In this document: piece by piece, positions 36,703 to 45,536 of the stretch | How positions within the stretch are numbered: position 1 is the stretch's first letter | Layout: the number at the start of each line of letters is the position of its first letter | Origin: Acidobacteriota bacterium | Lineage (GTDB): Bacteria > Acidobacteriota > Blastocatellia > Pyrinomonadales > Pyrinomonadaceae | Direction of reading: 5' to 3' | DNA length: 64,000 bases | NCBI GenBank assembly: GCA_003223935.1 | Contig: QHXQ01000041.1 | Coordinates: 16,465 to 80,464, forward strand | Position numbers and translations under genes: made by a program | Notes under the pieces: generated by a model | Seen by the model: the letters and a program-made list of their open reading frames with translations, nothing else | Told to the model about the DNA's origin: nothing | Database searches by the model: none

Positions 36703-37584
36703 CTAGGCGGCACGCCGGAGCGCCACCGTGCGCGGAATGCCTTGCAGGTCTTGATGAATGTCGAGCAGCGTCCATACACTTTTGTCGATCAACTGCGCGA
36801 CCGCCTCGTGTTGATTGAAACCGATCTCGAAGATGAGATGCCCACGGGCGACGAGAAACTGCGGCGCGTCCGTGAGCAAGCGCCGAATGACTGAGAGGCC
36901 GTCGCCGCCTGGCGTGAGCGCCACGCGCGGCTCGTGTTCGCGCACCTCGCGTTGTAAGCCTGTGAGATCAGACTCGGCGACGTAAGGCGGATTGGACAGG
37001 ATCAGATCGAAGTTTGACGCGGCCGGATTGAGCGCGGCGAAACAATCGGAGACGATGAGTTGCAGACGAGCCACGACGCCATGACGTGCCGCGTTGTGCG
37101 CGGCGATGCGCAGCGCGGCCGGCGAAATATCTAAACCGATGGCGCGCGCGTCTGCGCGTTCGTGCAAGAGCGCGATGGGGATGCAGCCTGAGCCTGTGCC
37201 CACGTCGCAGAGTTGCGGCGCGCGTCTGTCGCGCAAAAGTCCAAGCGCGGTCTCGACGAGCAGTTCGGTTTCGGGGCGCGGGATGAGCACGTCGGGCGTG
37301 ACCTCGAACTCAAGACCATAAAACTCCTGCCGGCCCGTGATGTACTGCAACGGCTCGCCCTGTGCGCGCCGCTCGACGCGCAGACGAAACTGCGCGAGTG
37401 CATCGGACGCGAGCACGTCTTCGTTGTGCGCGATGAGAAAGGCGCGGTCGCAATTGAGCGTGTGCATGAGTAGCGCCGCAGCATCGCGGCGCGCGTCTGT
37501 GCTTCCGCCCGCGCGCAAAAGCTTTGCGGCTTCGTCCATTGCGGCGGCGATGCTCATGCCGGATGGGTGTTGGCTCGTCATCAT
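36703..37584 (-). CDS. prmC: Peptide chain release factor N5-glutamine methyltransferase
   Basis: A 293-residue methyltransferase that modifies the GGQ glutamine of release factors. The SAM-binding CDVGTGSGCIPIAL and the substrate motif NPPY (in LILSNPPYVAESD) are diagnostic. The ATG at 37584 gives the usual length; upstream codons are poor. murA follows on the same strand beyond the perfect hairpin. Confidence 0.93.
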   Translation of the reverse strand: MMTSQHPSGMSIAAAMDEAAKLLRAGGSTDARRDAAALLMHTLNCDRAFLIAHNEDVLASDALAQFRLRVERRAQGEPLQYITGRQEFYGLEFEVTPDVLIPRPETELLVETALGLLRDRRAPQLCDVGTGSGCIPIALLHERADARAIGLDISPAALRIAAHNAARHGVVARLQLIVSDCFAALNPAASNFDLILSNPPYVAESDLTGLQREVREHEPRVALTPGGDGLSVIRRLLTDAPQFLVARGHLIFEIGFNQHEAVAQLIDKSVWTLLDIHQDLQGIPRTVALRRAA

Positions 37585-37599
37585 GCTCGCGGTTATAAT
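37570..37599 (+). promoter_or_regulatory. Promoter of the metal-binding protein gene
   Basis: TTGGCT (37570-37575), an 18-base spacer and a perfect TATAAT (37594-37599). It points at the CxxC protein gene at 37712 and overlaps the start of prmC on the other strand. Confidence 0.6.
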
Positions 37600-37711
37600 A
37601 CGCGCACACTGAATTGCGAGCACAGCTAGCCATGAAGGGTCGCGCGCCCGCGTCCGACTGCATTTTGGTCTCTACATCAGCGCGCGACGCTTGGCAATGG
37701 GGAGGGACGAG

Positions 37712-37948
37712 ATGAAGGCTGAGTTTCACATCAAGGGCATGCACTGCGAGTCATGCGCGGCGGACATCAAAGAGACTCTGGAGTTGACTGCGGGTGTGCA
37801 CAACGCCGATGTGACGTTCAACGGCAAGACCGCGAACGTTGACTTCGACGAGAACACGGTGCAACAGCAGACGCTCATCAAGAAGATTCAGGACTTGGGT
37901 TATCAAGTGACCGTCGCAGACGAGCCGCAAGCCGGCGCGAGCGCCTAA
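37712..37948 (+). CDS. Heavy-metal-associated (CopZ-like) protein
   Basis: A 78-residue ferredoxin-like fold with GMHCESCAAD, the CxxC copper-binding loop of HMA domains, close to the start. It would bind Cu(I) or another soft metal and hand it to a transporter; no P-type ATPase is nearby in this window. The ATG follows GGGGAGGGAC and a perfect TATAAT promoter lies upstream. Confidence 0.9.
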   Translation: MKAEFHIKGMHCESCAADIKETLELTAGVHNADVTFNGKTANVDFDENTVQQQTLIKKIQDLGYQVTVADEPQAGASA

Positions 37949-37969
37949 AGACCAGAGGGGGAGAGGAAC

Positions 37970-38209
37970 ATGGCAGAACCGAAACACCAAGCGGTTGATG
38001 ATCAAGGTACGACCGAACAGCAAGGGCGCGCTATTCTGCGCCGCCTGCGCGACGAGGGCTTCGACGCGGATGACGCACAACTCGCGCGCGCGCTCGGTCG
38101 CCCCGTCGAAGAGGTACAAGCATGGTTGGGCGGCGACGCGCCCGTTGACGACGACCTTGTAATGAAAGCGCGGGGCATTGCCCAAGAACGAGGAATCAAT
38201 ATTGAGTAA
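37970..38209 (+). CDS. Small hypothetical protein
   Basis: A 79-residue, acidic, helical protein with RAILRRLRDEGF and ARALGRPVEEVQAWLGG, which could be a small helix-turn-helix, but no family is certain. GGGGGAGAGGAAC precedes the ATG. The TAA stop is the first triplet of the hairpin before cysE. It probably shares the promoter of the HMA-domain gene. Confidence 0.65.
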   Translation: MAEPKHQAVDDQGTTEQQGRAILRRLRDEGFDADDAQLARALGRPVEEVQAWLGGDAPVDDDLVMKARGIAQERGINIE

Positions 38210-38279
38210 GCAGTAGGCAGTTAAGGCAGAAGAGAAAGCATTTGTTCTTCTCAATGCCTACTGCTTACTGTCTTCTGCC
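38207..38279. repeat. Word-repeat hairpin upstream of cysE with pseudoknot order
   Basis: TAAGCAGTAGGCA (38207-38219) pairs with TGCCTACTGCTTA (38255-38267), and GGCAGAAG (38225-38232) pairs with CTTCTGCC (38272-38279). The order A, B, A', B' is that of a pseudoknot, not nested stems. Nine bases separate it from the cysE start. Confidence 0.65.
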
Positions 38280-38288
38280 TACTAACCA

Positions 38289-39200
38289 ATGAACGACAAA
38301 ATCCTCCAAGCTACGAGCGCGCTGCTTGAATCGTATATGACGGGCGGCGTGAAGATTCATCATCTTGATCGCAGGCCTCTGCCGGCGCACGCCGAAGTGA
38401 TCCGCGTGCTGACGACACTACATGAACTGCTGTTTCCCGGTTACATCGGCGCGCAAGGCTTGACCGGCACGGCCCTTCGCCTGCACGTCGAAGCGCGTAT
38501 GGCTTGGCTCTACGAGGCGCTGACCGAGCAGATCAGTCGCGCGATCAATCACGGCAAGAAGATTGAAGACGCTTGCGACGTAACCGACAGGGCGGCGGCC
38601 GATTGTGCCGCAGAGTTTCTCGCGCGTCTGCCTGAGGTGCGCGCCACGCTCGCCACAGACGTGCAAGCGGCTTACGATGGCGACCCGGCCGCGGGCTGCT
38701 TCGACGAGATCATCTTCAGCTATCCCGGTCTCTACGCCATTACCACTTACCGGCTCGCGCACGAACTCCACCGTCTGCGTGTGCCGCTCATGCCGCGCAT
38801 CATGACCGAGCACGCGCACCACCGCACCGGCATAGACATACATCCCGGCACACAGATCGGTGCGCGCTTCTTCATCGATCACGGCACGGGCGTCGTCATC
38901 GGCGGCACGGCCCAGATCGGCACGAACGTCAAACTCTATCAAGGCGTCACGCTCGGCGCGTTCTCGTTCGACAAGGATAGCAAGGGCGAGTTAATCCGCA
39001 ACACCAAACGCCATCCAACGATTGAGGACGACGTAGTCATCTACGCGGGCGCAACCATTCTCGGTGGCGACACTGTGATCGGGCGCGGCTCAATCATCGG
39101 CGGCAACGTCTGGCTCACACACTCTATCCCGCCCGGCACACACGTCCGCCAAGAAGCGCCCAACCTGCGCATCGTCACGCCGGATCAACTTGTGTCGTAA
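38289..39200 (+). CDS. cysE: Serine O-acetyltransferase
   Basis: A 303-residue, long (EpsC/SATase-like) form of the enzyme that acetylates serine with acetyl-CoA for cysteine synthesis. The C-terminal left-handed beta-helix starts at GIDIHPGTQIGARFFIDHGT, the catalytic motif, and runs to GGNVWLTHSI; the N-terminal helical region is longer than in E. coli CysE. No Shine-Dalgarno precedes the ATG; the hairpin just upstream ends nine bases away. No cysK is visible in the window. Confidence 0.93.
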   Translation: MNDKILQATSALLESYMTGGVKIHHLDRRPLPAHAEVIRVLTTLHELLFPGYIGAQGLTGTALRLHVEARMAWLYEALTEQISRAINHGKKIEDACDVTDRAAADCAAEFLARLPEVRATLATDVQAAYDGDPAAGCFDEIIFSYPGLYAITTYRLAHELHRLRVPLMPRIMTEHAHHRTGIDIHPGTQIGARFFIDHGTGVVIGGTAQIGTNVKLYQGVTLGAFSFDKDSKGELIRNTKRHPTIEDDVVIYAGATILGGDTVIGRGSIIGGNVWLTHSIPPGTHVRQEAPNLRIVTPDQLVS

Positions 39201-39210
39201 CAGGTGCTTA

Positions 39211-39262
39211 AAAAGTCTGGAGTCAAGTCCTATTTGCTTTTGACTTTAGACTCTCGACTCTT
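39211..39262. repeat. AGTC-word hairpin after cysE
   Basis: AAAAGTCTGGAGTCAAGTCC (39211-39230) faces TTGACTTTAGACTCTCGACTCTT (39240-39262). GAGTC/AGTC is repeated in each arm. It is an imperfect stem without a T-run. Confidence 0.5.
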
Positions 39263-39348
39263 CTCGTCTTTCGGAAACTCGGCCGCATTCGCACTTTCTG
39301 ATTGATATAACGAACGCGAGTTTCGTTTCTCCCCTGTAGGGACTGTGA

Positions 39349-39373
39349 CCCCCAGCTTGCGCAAAGCTGGGGG
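39349..39373 (+). terminator. Perfect hairpin between cysE and the DUF5658 gene
   Basis: CCCCCAGCTT (39349-39358) pairs with AAGCTGGGGG (39364-39373), loop GCGCA. It is followed by TTCGGTC rather than a T-run, so it may be a factor-dependent terminator or a leader stem. Confidence 0.5.
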
Positions 39374-39433
39374 TTCGGTCGTTAAGGGGTGAGGTTTAAC
39401 AGAGTTTGCCAGCTAAGGAAACCCCGTCGCCGC

Positions 39434-39799
39434 ATGAGCGCTTTGACCAAAAGCCTGCTGCTATTTCTGTTGAACTGGCTCGACGCACAGTTGACGCTTG
39501 TGTGGGTGCGCGCCGGTCTTGCGACCGAAGGCAACGGCTTGATGGGGCGTCTGCTCGAAGCGGGCAACGCGCCTTTCTTGCTGACCAAGCTGGCGGTCGG
39601 CGCATGCGTCGCCTATGCGCTCTATCGTTGGGCGCACCTGCCGCTTGCACAACGCGGCATGAAACTCGTGCTCGGTCTCTACATCGGCTTGATGTTCGTC
39701 CACGCCGCCACCGGCCTCTCAGCCTTCGGCCTGCCCGCGCCCGACGCGCTCGCCTATCTCGTCCACCTGTCGAACAACCTGACGCTCGCCCTCTTCTAA
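39434..39799 (+). CDS. DUF5658-like membrane protein
   Basis: A 121-residue protein with three or four helices. LLNWLDAQLTLVWVRAGLA and TEGNGLMGRLL match the signature of the DUF5658 family, of unknown function, where the conserved D and E in the first helix region are kept. The ATG at 39434 was preferred over 39389, because the longer start adds an Arg-rich tail without a ribosome site. Confidence 0.75.
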   Translation: MSALTKSLLLFLLNWLDAQLTLVWVRAGLATEGNGLMGRLLEAGNAPFLLTKLAVGACVAYALYRWAHLPLAQRGMKLVLGLYIGLMFVHAATGLSAFGLPAPDALAYLVHLSNNLTLALF

Positions 39800-39810
39800 A
39801 CAGCAAGTCA

Positions 39811-39918
39811 AATCTTTGCGTCTTCCTTTGCGTCTTTGCGCCTTTGCGTGAGTTAATGGGTTGCGAAAAATAAGCCACACGTAAAGGCGCAAAGACGTAA
39901 AGATAAGGACGCTAAGCG
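39811..39918. repeat. Long word-repeat hairpin upstream of the HtrA-like gene
   Basis: CGTCTTTGCGCCTTTGCGTG (39831-39850) pairs with CACGTAAAGGCGCAAAGACG (39878-39897) with one mismatch, and both arms continue outward as CTTTGCGTCTTCC and AGATAAGGACGC words. The CGCAAAG/GGACGC words are the same as in 63874-63961. Confidence 0.7.
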
Positions 39919-40080
39919 TGCACTCGTCGGATGGCAACTTGTGCGACCGCTTTTGCGTACTCACACAAGTGCCCTGCTTCGCGTTAAAATTGCGGCGTGA
40001 TGCGCACGACAACGACAACGCGGCGCGGGCGCATCTTAACGGGGCAGACGTTCATTCGATTTCATTAGAGGTTGAAAATT

Positions 40081-41235
40081 ATGTACCGAATTTCCGCTCG
40101 CCAGATTCTTTTGCTCGCGCTCATGTCCGCGCTCGTCGCGGCGGGCGCGGTGCTCACGTTCGACCGCTACGGCACGCGCCTGCTGCAACCCAGAAGCGAC
40201 GCAGCCTTCACCGAATCTGCGCCCGCAGGCATCACCAGCCCTTCGGTCGCCTCAGACGAACAGAACAACATCGAGGTCTATAAAGTGCTCTCGCCCGGCG
40301 TCGTCTTCATCACTTCGACTTCCACCCAGCCCGGCGACCTCTTCTTCGATGAACAGGAGCGCGAAGGCTCAGGCTCAGGCTCGATCATTGATCAGCAAGG
40401 GCACATCCTGACCAACTATCACGTCATCGAAGGCGCGCAGAAACTGACCGTCTCGTTCGGCGGCGATAAATCTTATCCAGCGCGCGTCGTCGGCGCAGAC
40501 CCGGACACAGACCTCGCGGTCATTCAAGTGAGCGCGCCCGACGAACAGTTGACCGTCGTGCCCTTCGGCGATTCCGACCGGCTCGTCGTCGGGCAGAAAG
40601 TTTTGGCCATCGGCAATCCGTTCGGTCTCGCGCGCACGCTTTCGACCGGCGTCATCTCTGGTTTGCAACGGCCCATCCGCGCGCGCAACGGCCGCCAGAT
40701 TGAAGGCGCGATCCAGACCGACGCCTCGATCAATCCCGGCAACTCCGGCGGCCCGCTCCTTGATTCGTCGGGGCGCATGATCGGCATCAACTCGCAGATA
40801 CTCTCGCCCGCGGGCGGCTCGGTCGGCGTCGGCTTTGCCGTGCCCATCAACATCGCCAAGCGCGTCGTACCGCAACTCGTCAAGAATGGCGCGGTCGTTC
40901 GCCCCAAACTCGGCATCTCTTCCTTCGACGTGCGCAACCTGCAAGTGCGTCTGCCTGTCTCGGACGGCGTGATGATCTATCAACTCGATCCGAACGGCGC
41001 GGCGGCGGCGGCCGGATTACATGGCGTGCAGCAGACGGGCGACGGCGAACTCATTCTCGGCGACATCATTACCTCAATTGACGGCGAGAAGGTCGCAGAC
41101 AAAGATGATCTCTTCCGCGTTCTCGACAAACACCAGATCGGCGACACGGTTCAAGTCGAGATACTGCGCGACGGTCGCCGCACCAACGTGCCAGTCCGGC
41201 TGACACCTGACCGGCGTGGCGGCGTCCGCCGTTAA
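40081..41235 (+). CDS. HtrA/DegP-like periplasmic serine protease
   Basis: A 384-residue trypsin-fold protease. A membrane anchor or signal occupies about 1-25; the catalytic triad is H114 (LTNYHVIEG), D144 (DPDTDLAVIQ) and S222 (NPGNSGGPL); one PDZ domain follows (about 270-375, with GLHGVQ and GDIITSIDGEKV). One PDZ, not two, makes it DegS/HtrA-like. It would degrade misfolded envelope proteins. AGAGG lies about nine bases before the ATG; a TTG at 40072 would add three residues. Confidence 0.93.
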   Translation: MYRISARQILLLALMSALVAAGAVLTFDRYGTRLLQPRSDAAFTESAPAGITSPSVASDEQNNIEVYKVLSPGVVFITSTSTQPGDLFFDEQEREGSGSGSIIDQQGHILTNYHVIEGAQKLTVSFGGDKSYPARVVGADPDTDLAVIQVSAPDEQLTVVPFGDSDRLVVGQKVLAIGNPFGLARTLSTGVISGLQRPIRARNGRQIEGAIQTDASINPGNSGGPLLDSSGRMIGINSQILSPAGGSVGVGFAVPINIAKRVVPQLVKNGAVVRPKLGISSFDVRNLQVRLPVSDGVMIYQLDPNGAAAAAGLHGVQQTGDGELILGDIITSIDGEKVADKDDLFRVLDKHQIGDTVQVEILRDGRRTNVPVRLTPDRRGGVRR

Positions 41236-41237
41236 AG

Positions 41238-41327
41238 AAGTTCAAGGTTCAAGGTTCAAAGTCTCAAGCTTGAGTAAGCAAGCTGCGAACGTTGAACCTT
41301 GAACCTTAAACTTTGAACCTTGAACTT
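41238..41327. repeat. GGTTCAAGG word-repeat hairpin after the protease
   Basis: AAGTTCAAGGTTCAAGGTTC and AAAG (41238-41261) face CTTTGAACCTTGAACTT (41311-41327), with another GTTGAACCTTGAACCTT unit between. GGTTCAA repeats three times in each arm. It ends four bases before the GTG of the zinc-ribbon gene. Confidence 0.75.
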
Positions 41328-41331
41328 TTCT

Positions 41332-41559
41332 GTGGAACACTTCCGCAACAACGGCTACGGCTGGACGTGCAGACGTTGTAGCGCCGACGAGGAGCGCGCG
41401 GCCCGACAACAAGGGTCGCGCGCTCGTTTCTTCAGCGAAGGCGAAGCGGAAGAGCGAACGCTCAAACTTGCTGCGACGGCCCTCGCGCGCTGGCGCGACG
41501 AGCGGCGGCAAGTTCTCTTCTGTCCCAGATGCGGTGCTGAGGAGCGTGTGCCGGATTAG
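41332..41559 (+). CDS. Small zinc-ribbon protein
   Basis: A 75-residue protein starting from GTG (a TTG at 41320, inside the hairpin, is an alternative). CRRC near the start and CPRC near the end give a CxxC...CxxC zinc ribbon, with an Arg/Glu-rich helix between. No ribosome site is evident. Function is unknown; nucleic-acid binding is common for such ribbons. Confidence 0.6.
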   Translation: MEHFRNNGYGWTCRRCSADEERAARQQGSRARFFSEGEAEERTLKLAATALARWRDERRQVLFCPRCGAEERVPD

Positions 41560-41570
41560 CCTGCGCTGGT

Positions 41571-42284
41571 TCAACCGAGCAGGCGCCGCAGTTCGCCGAT
41601 CCGTTTTTCGGGTGCGCCGTAGCGCGAGCGGTAGTCTGCGATGCTGCGTTCGACAACATCGTGGGCTTCGGTGCGGCCATACACGTCTGCGATCTCGACG
41701 CGACGCGGCGCTTCCTGTGGCAGTTGTTTGTAGCTGAGGAAGTAATGGCGCAGACGATCAATCATCCCTTGCGGCACGTCCGCGATGTCTTTGATCTGGC
41801 CGAAGGCGACATCTGATTCGAGCACAGCGACGATCTTGTCGTCCGCCTCATCGCCGTCAATCATGCGCAAGCCCCCGATGGGCACGGCGCGCACGAGCAG
41901 GAAGGCGTGCGTGATCGTCTTTTCAGTCAGCACGCAGATGTCCATCGGATCGCCGTCGCCGCGTATGCCTGTGTGGCCCGTGCGCTCCTCGCAGAGTTTG
42001 GCGACAGACTCGCCGCAGAAGGTCTGCGGGATGAAGCCGTAAGGGGTCGGGCAGAGCGAAGAGAAACGTTGCGGGCGGTCGAGGCGCAGATGACCAGACG
42101 GCTTGTCGAGTTCGTACTTGACCGTGTCGGTCGGGACGAGTTCGATGTAGGCGTTGACTACTTCAGGCGCGTCTTGGCCGGACGTGATGCCATGCCAAGG
42201 ATGCGCCTGAAAGAGCCGCGCGAGCAACTCGTGCAACTTCTGATCGTCGTCGGCTGTTGGCCGCGTCTGATCTCTATCTGACAT
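41571..42284 (-). CDS. ppa: Inorganic pyrophosphatase
   Basis: A 237-residue family-I soluble pyrophosphatase that hydrolyses diphosphate. ELVPTDTVKYELDK (the K of the active site) and GDGDPMDICVL are the family motifs, with further acidic ligands in DGDEADDKI. The ATG at 42284 is chosen over an extension to 42338 that reads into the region before the divergent gene. It is longer than the bacterial 175 residues because of N- and C-terminal extensions. Confidence 0.92.
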   Translation of the reverse strand: MSDRDQTRPTADDDQKLHELLARLFQAHPWHGITSGQDAPEVVNAYIELVPTDTVKYELDKPSGHLRLDRPQRFSSLCPTPYGFIPQTFCGESVAKLCEERTGHTGIRGDGDPMDICVLTEKTITHAFLLVRAVPIGGLRMIDGDEADDKIVAVLESDVAFGQIKDIADVPQGMIDRLRHYFLSYKQLPQEAPRRVEIADVYGRTEAHDVVERSIADYRSRYGAPEKRIGELRRLLG

Positions 42285-42358
42285 GTTTGCCTTGCCTCGT
42301 TGCGTCCTTTCGTGGTTCAATTTTTTAACAGCGAACATGCCGCGCGTGCAAGGTTTTT

Positions 42359-43429
42359 ATGTCAGCCGCAAGCACAACACAGATCGCCGCCGCGCCAGCG
42401 CGAGTCTTATCTCTGCGTTGGCTCATCAGCGCGCGCGACGATCTCATCTGGTTTATCGGCTCGGTCGCGTCGAGTTATTTATTATTCGCGCTCTACGTCA
42501 CGGGTCTCGTGCCACTCTTGCCGCTCGTGTTCGTGTGGGCCGTGCTGATTGATGCGCCGCACGTCTTCGGCACGTTCTCGCGCACCTATTTCGACCGCGC
42601 TGAACGACAGACACGCGCGCGTCTGCTCTGGTGGTCGCTTCTCTTCTTCGCCATCGGCCCGTTGATGGTGCTCGTCGGCGCGGGTCTCGTCTTCTTCTTC
42701 CTCGCCGCGCTCTGGGCTTACTACCATCTGGTCAAACAGCACTACGGCTTCATGGTGCTCTACAAGAAGAAGAACCAAGACCTCGCGCCCGTTGACAACA
42801 CGCTCGACCGGCTCTTCATCCTGATCGCGCTCACCTATCCCTTCGTCGCCTTCATCCCGCGCGACCCCGATGCGATGGCCAAAGTGCCAACGGTGCTGCA
42901 CGGTGGTCTGAACTATCTCGCCGGTGCGCTGCTCGTCGTGACCATTATGATCGCGCTCGTCTGGCTGGCGCGCCAAGTGCAACGCGCCGTGCAAGGGCAG
43001 GCGCTTGACGTGCCCAAGTATCTCTTGCTCGCCGCGGCGCTCCCGATGCACTGGGTTGTGCTGCTGACGCCGATGCCGCAGAAGCCCATCGCCATCGTCG
43101 CCATCCTGACCATCTATCACAACCTGCAATACCACCGGCTCATCTGGTTTCACAATCAGAAGTACCGCACAGTTGAGAGCAGAGAACGACACGGCGCGGC
43201 GGAACTCATCAGCCGCCGCTTGCTCTACTACCTCGCCTTTGGCGTGCTCTTTGGTCTCTGGTATCAACTGCCGCGCCGCATCGTTGAGTTGCACACCGGC
43301 AAGACCCTCTTCACGAACGTCTTGGCCGCATTCTTCTGGGGCTACGCCTTCATCCATTACCACCTCGACGCGCACATCTGGCGCGTCCGCCGCGATCCGT
43401 CGGTCGGCAAAGCTCTGCATATGGAGTGA
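42359..43429 (+). CDS. His-rich multi-pass membrane protein
   Basis: A 356-residue protein with about eight to ten helices. Four His-containing motifs line the membrane faces: DAPHVFGTFSRTYFD, YYHLVKQHYG, YHNLQYHRLIWFHNQ and HYHLDAHIW. Clusters such as HxxxxH and HxH...H resemble the iron-binding boxes of membrane desaturases and hydroxylases, but order and spacing do not match a family I can name. A metal-dependent membrane enzyme is the best inference. Confidence 0.75.
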   Translation: MSAASTTQIAAAPARVLSLRWLISARDDLIWFIGSVASSYLLFALYVTGLVPLLPLVFVWAVLIDAPHVFGTFSRTYFDRAERQTRARLLWWSLLFFAIGPLMVLVGAGLVFFFLAALWAYYHLVKQHYGFMVLYKKKNQDLAPVDNTLDRLFILIALTYPFVAFIPRDPDAMAKVPTVLHGGLNYLAGALLVVTIMIALVWLARQVQRAVQGQALDVPKYLLLAAALPMHWVVLLTPMPQKPIAIVAILTIYHNLQYHRLIWFHNQKYRTVESRERHGAAELISRRLLYYLAFGVLFGLWYQLPRRIVELHTGKTLFTNVLAAFFWGYAFIHYHLDAHIWRVRRDPSVGKALHME

Positions 43430-43492
43430 GCGCTGGCGACCGTGCCGCGCACACGCGCCGTTTGTCGTTCATCGCGCACGAAAGGCAACAGT

Positions 43493-43765
43493 ATGTTGTT
43501 CATGGTAATCGAGCGGTTCAAAGACGGCGATGCTGCGCCCGTCTATCGGCGCTTCCGCGAGCGCGGGCGCATGTTGCCGGAGGGGTTGCGTTATGTTGAC
43601 AGTTGGATTGATGCCAACTTCGCACGCTGCTTTCAACTGATGGAGTGTGCCGACCCGCGTCTTTTCGATGAATGGATCGCTTGCTGGCAAGACTTAGTCG
43701 AGTTTGAGATCATACCCGTCACCTCGTCAAAAGAGGCCGCCGCACAGATCGCCGCAATACTCTGA
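43493..43765 (+). CDS. DUF3303-like protein
   Basis: A 90-residue ferredoxin-like-fold protein: MLFMVIERFKDGDAAPVYRRF then PEGLRYVDSWIDANFARCFQLME match the DUF3303 pattern, a dimeric alpha/beta barrel family of unknown function. AAGG lies nine bases upstream. The ORF could open earlier at 43442, but that extension is Arg-rich and lacks a ribosome site. Confidence 0.8.
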   Translation: MLFMVIERFKDGDAAPVYRRFRERGRMLPEGLRYVDSWIDANFARCFQLMECADPRLFDEWIACWQDLVEFEIIPVTSSKEAAAQIAAIL

Positions 43766-43777
43766 ATTGCGCTTATT

Positions 43778-45482
43778 TTATTTGAAGATCGGAATTTTTA
43801 TATAACTACTGTTGTACCATCTTATCTGCAACGGCTCTGTTGCGTCGTTAATAGTTTCGTCATTAACATCTTTTCCCGTCCCGTAATTGATAATCTCATA
43901 TGGATGCTTATTGCCATTAAGCACTATTACCAATCTACTGCCTTTGCCGATCTGTCTGCTGACCATGCGGACATCAGCCAAAGGGAATAGCTCTTTTTTA
44001 CCGGGTCGAAGAAGCTGTCTTTTACTTTTGTCCTGCGCATAACTGGCGCGCCCTAAATATCTGGTTAGGTAGAAGTATTTACCGTCAGGCAGTAATTCAT
44101 AAAACGCGATTGAAACGTCCATATCCTTTTTGTTGATGCGCGCTTAACTGACCAGAAAATGAGCCGTTAATACTAAATGCTTCGTTAAAAGGCTCGGTCA
44201 TAAAAACCAGTCCGTTGCTTGGGTCTAGCGAATCGTTAATTATGACGGGCGTGAAATTATTGTTTTGCGTTTGCCTGTCTTTAAAATCAACCATTTGGCT
44301 CAAGAAATTTATTTGCTTCGGTTGTTGCGTTGCTAAGGCATGATTTTCTCCGATGGCATGATCGCTTAAATAAAGTGTCAACGTCTGATTACTCATCTTC
44401 GCTAATGACGGCGCGTGTCGCCATTCGTTAGCGCCCATGACTTCATAATTGATTTTGTCTTTTAAGATTACAGGTTTTTTCCCGCCCCGCAAAATATAGT
44501 CGAACCATTGGAAGATTAAACCTTCGATATTGATGTTGGCTGCTCGGTCGATCTCATAACCCATCAATTTGGGCGCAGGCTTGCGCTGACTGCCGCGATG
44601 GTCGTAAGGGCCGATGACCAGATAATGATTGGCGTTTTGGTTGTACCGGTAGTGCAGTTTTAGATATTTCAGCGCGCCTATTTGGGCGCCGTCGTAGTAA
44701 CCTGTCGTGGTTAGTACCGGAATGTTGATGCGAGTGTATTCTTCGGGCGTGGGCACAGTTGCTTGCCAATAATCGTCATATGAAGGATGCGCAAGCCATT
44801 TTTGAAAGATTCTATTTGGTTGGCCGGCAAAGCTATCCAACGAACGATAAGCGGCGCCTGCTTGATACCACCTGTCATACAAATCCTGTGGCAAAGGTTT
44901 GTACTGCAAAATATCGTTAGCCCAACTCAGACAAAGAAAAGATGAGCAGACATTGTTCTCCATCGGCGTATCATAGCCGGGCATGATTGCTGCTTGCGGC
45001 ACAATTGTTTTTAATGCCGGATGTATCTGCTTGACCGTTGACCACTGAGAAAACCCGGTATAGCTGCCGCCATACATGCCAACTTTACCGTTGCACCAAG
45101 ACTGTTTGCTGATCCAATCAATGACGTCATAAACGTCCTGACCGTCGTGTTCATACGGCGTGTAATCGCTGAGCTTGGTTCGGATACCGCGCGCATAAGC
45201 CACAATACCGACATAACCTCGATCAACCGCCTTTTTGCCAAAGACGGAATCACCTGCGCCCTGATCGTAAGTCGTATAAAAAAGTATGACGGGCAGCGGC
45301 GCGGTATTTCCTTTTTTCCGCACGATGATCGCGGAGATAGCAGCTCCGTCTCTGGTTTTGATCAGTACGTTATCTTGAATGTCATAAATGTCCTCAGCTT
45401 TGGTCGGTGGCTTACTTGGTGGTTGCGCCGATACAAGTATGTTTGCCAGAAGAAAAAAGAATAGTATGAAAAGCTTCTTCAT
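43778..45482 (-). pseudogene. CocE/NonD-family hydrolase gene, frameshifted, Bacteroidota-like
   Basis: Two overlapping minus-strand frames together make a complete X-Pro dipeptidyl-peptidase/CocE-type hydrolase of about 565 residues. The first (45482 to 44097, 461 residues) holds a signal peptide MKKLFILFFFLLANILVSAQ, the nucleophile in GGSYTGFSQW, the acid in TTTGYYDG and the histidine in GPYDHRG. The second (44122 to 43778) holds the C-terminal PepX_C jelly roll (MDVSIAFYELLPDG, YLGRASYAQ). The reading frame shifts near 44120-44140: the second frame reads INKKDMDV upstream, which joins in-frame to LSA if one base is removed. The region is strongly AT-rich, and the signal peptide and A-rich leader are of Bacteroidota type, so transfer is likely. 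A sequencing error cannot be excluded. Confidence 0.8.
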
Positions 45483-45536
45483 TTCTTTAAGCCTTTGACT
45501 TTTAATCCCAAGGAGAATTCCTACTCTTATTATGAT

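Noticed and set aside
41238..41327. CRISPR-like array suggested by repeated words
   Set aside because: The repeats are contiguous, short and arranged as opposed arms; there are no unique spacers of regular length and no cas genes.
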